This document shows, piece after piece, positions 4,428 through 6,618 of a stretch of DNA of 6,618 nt. Origin of the DNA: Actinomycetes bacterium (lineage in GTDB: Bacteria; Actinomycetota; Actinomycetes; Propionibacteriales; Nocardioidaceae); NCBI GenBank assembly GCA_023252095.1, contig JAHEXN010000181.1, positions 618 through 7,235 on the forward strand, given 5' to 3'. Position numbers and translations under genes: made by a program. The notes beneath the pieces were generated by a model that did no database searches, had not been told where the DNA came from, and worked only from the letters and a program-made list of their open reading frames with translations. The first letter of the stretch is position 1, and each line of letters begins with the position of its first letter.

Positions 4428-5318
4428 TCAGCGGCGGGGCAGCACGAGGTCATCCTCGGACGCCTCGTCCTTCGGGGTCCAGCCGGGCGGCCCGAAGACG
4501 TAGCCGAGCTTGTGCCGCCACCGGCGGGTGCTTCGCACGTCGCGCGCGATGTCGACGTAGTCGCCGTACTGCAGCTTGAGCAGGTTGTAGGTCTCGACCT
4601 TCTTCGTGAGGCCGTACGTCGGGCGCTGGCGCTCTCGCGTGAACGTGCCGAACAGGCGGTCCCAGATGATCAGGATGCCGCCGTAGTTCTTGTCGAGGTA
4701 CTCCGGATCGGAGCCGTGGTGCACGCGGTGGTGCGACGGCGTGTTGAACACGTACTCGATGGGCCGCGGCAGCCGGTCGACCAGCTCGGTGTGCACGTAG
4801 AACTGGAAGATCAGGTTGACGCCGAACGCCACGTAGAGGGTCCAGGGCGCGAAGCCGAGCAGCGGGAGCGGCAGCCAGAAGAAGAACTCGAACCACGGGT
4901 TCCACTTCTGCCGCAGCGCGGTGCCGAAGTTCATGAACTCGCTGGAGTGGTGCGCCTGGTGACCTGCCCACGCGATGCGCACGCGGTGGCTGAACCGGTG
5001 GTGAAAGTAGTACCCGAGGTCGACGCCGAGGATCACCAGGACCCAGTACCACCACTCGTCGGTCGGAAGCTCCCAGAGCGCCAGGTACGCGAACACCGCG
5101 GTGAACCCGAAGAACGTGACGACCTTGAACAGGGTCAGGAACACGACGGAGACGACGCCCATCGAGATCGAGGCCCGGGCGTCCTTCAGCGCGTAGCCCG
5201 TGGTGTTGTCGTCGTGGTCGAGCCACTTCAGGGCGGCGAGCTCGATCAGGATCGTCAGCAGGAAGAACGGCGCGGCGTACGTGACGGGGTTCTTCAGCGG
5301 ATCGAGCAGGTCGTTCAT
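4428..5318 (-). CDS. Sterol desaturase/fatty acid hydroxylase family membrane protein
   Basis: 296 aa, an integral membrane di-iron oxygenase. Hydrophobic segments lie at ~12-32, 53-81, 91-105 and 143-172. The three histidine boxes are HHRFSH (106-111), HQAHH (120-124) and HHRVHH (196-201), with an extra H176 in FYVHTEL. FMNFGTALRQ after box 2 and GGILIIWDRLFGTF after box 3 are typical of the family. These enzymes use O2 and reductant to hydroxylate or desaturate lipid chains or sterols; the exact substrate cannot be read from sequence. The start ATG 5318 has a GGAG at 5328-5325 with 6-nt spacing; the frame remains open further upstream into the tetR gene, but those starts would cross the divergent promoter. 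It is divergent from tetR-SDR, pointing to a shared regulator, and the C-terminus (~270-296) is charged and probably cytoplasmic. Confidence 0.93.
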   Translation of the reverse strand: MNDLLDPLKNPVTYAAPFFLLTILIELAALKWLDHDDNTTGYALKDARASISMGVVSVVFLTLFKVVTFFGFTAVFAYLALWELPTDEWWYWVLVILGVDLGYYFHHRFSHRVRIAWAGHQAHHSSEFMNFGTALRQKWNPWFEFFFWLPLPLLGFAPWTLYVAFGVNLIFQFYVHTELVDRLPRPIEYVFNTPSHHRVHHGSDPEYLDKNYGGILIIWDRLFGTFTRERQRPTYGLTKKVETYNLLKLQYGDYVDIARDVRSTRRWRHKLGYVFGPPGWTPKDEASEDDLVLPRR

Positions 5319-5356
5319 CGAGGTCTCCACGGGCGGTGTCGGCGATATGACTTCTG

Positions 5357-5367
5357 GGTAAGTTACC
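5357..5367. promoter_or_regulatory. Candidate TetR operator between divergent genes
   Basis: GGTAA-G-TTACC is a perfect 5-1-5 palindrome in the 80-bp gap between the desaturase and tetR starts. TetR-type regulators bind such short palindromes, usually near their own gene. It overlaps the likely tetR -35 (TTACCA, 5363-5368) and, on the minus strand, a TAACTT hexamer that could be the desaturase -10. One bound dimer could therefore repress both promoters. The position and symmetry are seen; the binding is inferred. Confidence 0.55.
5360..5365 (-). promoter_or_regulatory. Possible -10 box of the desaturase gene
   Basis: TAACTT on the minus strand fits TANNNT and would start transcription near 5353, about 35 nt before the ATG, leaving room for the GGAG ribosome binding site. 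No acceptable -35 is seen at 16-19 bp; TTGACT (5379-5374) is too close. Confidence 0.3.
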
Positions 5368-5392
5368 ACGGAGTCAAACCATCGACTAGGGT
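5363..5392 (+). promoter_or_regulatory. Probable tetR promoter giving a leaderless start
   Basis: TTACCA (5363-5368) and TAGGGT (5387-5392) are 18 bp apart. The -10 lies exactly at -12 to -7 relative to the G of the GTG at 5399, so the transcript would begin at the start codon. There is no Shine-Dalgarno upstream of the GTG. The -35 lies over the right half of the GGTAAGTTACC palindrome, as expected for autorepression. Confidence 0.55.
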
Positions 5393-5398
5393 GTCGTC

Positions 5399-6055
5399 GT
5401 GGCCAGAACCGATCTCGCCGCCCGCGGCTCGACACCCCGGTCGAACGCCGGCACCAAGGGCGTCCCTCGCGCCGAGCGCGAGCAGCAGATCCTCGCGGTC
5501 GCCTCACTGGCCTTCGGCACCCACGGCTTCGCGGCCACGAACCTCTCCGAGGTCGCCCGCGACGCCGGCATCTCCAAGCCGCTCGTCTACAACTACTTCG
5601 GCTCCAAGGAGGGCCTGTACGCGGCATGCCTCGACGACGCAGGCGCCCTGGTGGGCGACGAGATCGAGCGCATCGCCCGGGGTGACGCGGTCGGCATCGA
5701 GCGCGGCATCCGCACGCTCGACGGCATGTTCGCGTTGCTCGACGGGCAACGGCACCTGTGGCGCCTCCTGCACGACCGCACTGCGCCGGCGACGGGCGCG
5801 ATCGCCACGGTCGTCCGCCAGCACACCGAGCGCATCGACAAGCTCGCCCACGAGGGCGTCACCGAGCTCCTGGCCCTGGCCGGCGACACCGACGAGCGCG
5901 ACATCTCCGTGATGACCGCGGCGTGGCTCGGCATCGTCGACTCCCTCATGGACTGGTGGGTCGCCCATCCCGACGAGACCGCCGCCCAGATGGTCGAGCG
6001 GGTCACCCGACTCTTCACGGCGCTGCTCGGCGACACTGCGGGAGTCGCCCGATGA
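5399..6055 (+). CDS. TetR/AcrR-family transcriptional regulator
   Basis: 218 aa from a GTG start. After a ~22-residue basic, flexible N-terminal tail, the TetR DNA-binding domain runs from about 24 to 70: AEREQQILAVASLAFGTHGF (helix 1), then TNLSEVARDAGISKPLVYNYFGSKEGLY (47-74), the helix-turn-helix with the characteristic YNYFGSKEGL. Residues ~75-215 are an all-helical ligand-binding domain that is too variable to name a ligand. It is expected to bind as a dimer, probably repressing its own operon and the divergent desaturase through the palindrome at 5357-5367, and to be released by a lipid-like ligand; this is inference from gene order. The next gene starts inside its stop codon (ATGA), so the two are translationally coupled. 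Confidence 0.93.
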   Translation: MARTDLAARGSTPRSNAGTKGVPRAEREQQILAVASLAFGTHGFAATNLSEVARDAGISKPLVYNYFGSKEGLYAACLDDAGALVGDEIERIARGDAVGIERGIRTLDGMFALLDGQRHLWRLLHDRTAPATGAIATVVRQHTERIDKLAHEGVTELLALAGDTDERDISVMTAAWLGIVDSLMDWWVAHPDETAAQMVERVTRLFTALLGDTAGVAR

Positions 6056-6618
6056 CGGCCGCCGCGCCCGCCGACCGACGCGTCGTGGTCATCACCGGGT
6101 CCTCGAGCGGCATCGGGGCCGAGGCCGCGGTCCAGCTGGGAGGACGGGGCTGGACCGTGTGCCTGCTGGCCCGTCGGGCCGACGAGCTCGAGGTCGTCGC
6201 CGACCGGGTGCGGGCCGCCGGCGGCACCGCCAGCACCCATCCCGTCGACCTCACCGACGAGGCCGCGACCCAGGCGGTCGTCGACCGGATCCTCACCGAG
6301 CACGGCCACGTCGACGTGCTGGTCAACAACGCCGGCCGGTCGATCCGCCGTTCCATCAGCGACTCCCTCGACCGGCTGCACGACCACGAGCGGGTCATGG
6401 CCATCAACTACCTCGCGGCGGTCCGGCTCACGCACGCGCTCCTGCCGTCGATGCTCGAGCGCGGGCGCGGCCACGTCGTGTTCAGCTCGTCCCTCTCGAC
6501 CCAGGTGCCGGTCCCCCTCTTCTCGGCCTACCTCGCCAGCAAGAGCGCGCTCGAGTCGTACGCACGGTCGTTGCTGGCCGAGCTGGGCCACCGCGGCATC
6601 ACGACCACGGTCGTCTAC
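6052..6618 (+). CDS. Short-chain dehydrogenase/reductase (SDR), C-terminus cut by window edge
   Basis: 189 codons are present without a stop; classical SDRs are ~250-300 aa, so roughly a quarter to a third is missing. The cofactor site TGSSSGIG is at 15-22, followed by a short Rossmann strand ending LLARR that favours NADP(H). NNAG is at 92-95, the FSSS stretch at 144-147 contributes the catalytic Ser (probably S147), and YLASK gives Y160 and K164. The start ATG overlaps the tetR stop (ATGA), and GGGAG at 6040-6044 lies 7 nt upstream within tetR. The enzyme should oxidise an alcohol or reduce a ketone; with a lipid hydroxylase across the promoter, a hydroxy- or keto-lipid or steroid substrate is plausible but unproven. 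Confidence 0.93.
   Translation, partial: MTAAAPADRRVVVITGSSSGIGAEAAVQLGGRGWTVCLLARRADELEVVADRVRAAGGTASTHPVDLTDEAATQAVVDRILTEHGHVDVLVNNAGRSIRRSISDSLDRLHDHERVMAINYLAAVRLTHALLPSMLERGRGHVVFSSSLSTQVPVPLFSAYLASKSALESYARSLLAELGHRGITTTVVY

Noticed and set aside
4408..4438. CCCGCC (4408-4413) with GGCGGG (4433-4438) as a bidirectional terminator between the convergent genes
   Set aside because: It has only six pairs, a 19-nt loop and no T run, and the right arm lies inside the desaturase coding sequence. It is too weak to annotate.
4278..5912. Long plus-strand frame of 544 codons opposite the desaturase gene
   Set aside because: It is the shadow of the GC-biased desaturase and tetR genes. Its composition (runs of V, E, R and later S, P, R) is not protein-like, while the opposite frame has three intact histidine boxes.

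Overview
The window looks like chromosomal DNA of a high-GC actinobacterium. The coding DNA has a strong G/C third-position bias, -10 boxes follow the TANNNT pattern, two genes start in the leaderless manner common in this phylum, and the proteins (Rv0185-like HEXXH/DUF2786, DinB/DUF664, actinobacterial cysteine dioxygenase) are typical of it. A Nocardioides/Aeromicrobium-like organism fits, but that is an impression and was not tested by a search.

Layout. 1-460 (-): the N-terminal 153 codons of a cysteine dioxygenase, cut by the window edge. 461-988: the tRNA-Asp(GTC) gene with a plausible promoter. It is followed by an unusual block in which the 3' end of the tRNA recurs twice more (once inverted) and a hairpin core recurs once; the block ends in a hairpin with a T run. 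989-2287 (+): a zinc-metalloprotease-like domain fused to DUF2786. 2372-2983 (+): a RutE/malonic semialdehyde reductase-type nitroreductase. 2996-3174: tRNA-Phe(GAA) with promoter and a perfect 21-bp terminator stem. 3175-3503: a non-coding stretch holding small palindromic REP-like repeats. 3504-3812 (+): an unrecognised 102-aa protein. 3859-4407 (+): a DinB/DUF664 protein, probably leaderless. It converges on 4428-5318 (-), a three-histidine-box sterol desaturase/fatty acid hydroxylase. 5319-5398: a divergent promoter region with a perfect 5-1-5 palindrome. 5399-6055 (+): a TetR-family regulator with a GTG start, probably leaderless. 6052-6618 (+): an SDR oxidoreductase overlapping tetR by ATGA and cut by the window edge.

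How they fit together. The clearest functional unit is desaturase <- | -> tetR-SDR. A membrane di-iron lipid oxygenase and an NAD(P)-dependent dehydrogenase flank a TetR regulator whose likely operator lies between the divergent promoters, which suggests a small regulated lipid or steroid oxidation module. The other genes look like independent single-gene units among tRNA genes. I see no transposase, CRISPR array or phage gene. The least ordinary material is non-coding: the tRNA-Asp 3'-end/hairpin cassette and the REP-like pair with covarying inner stems.
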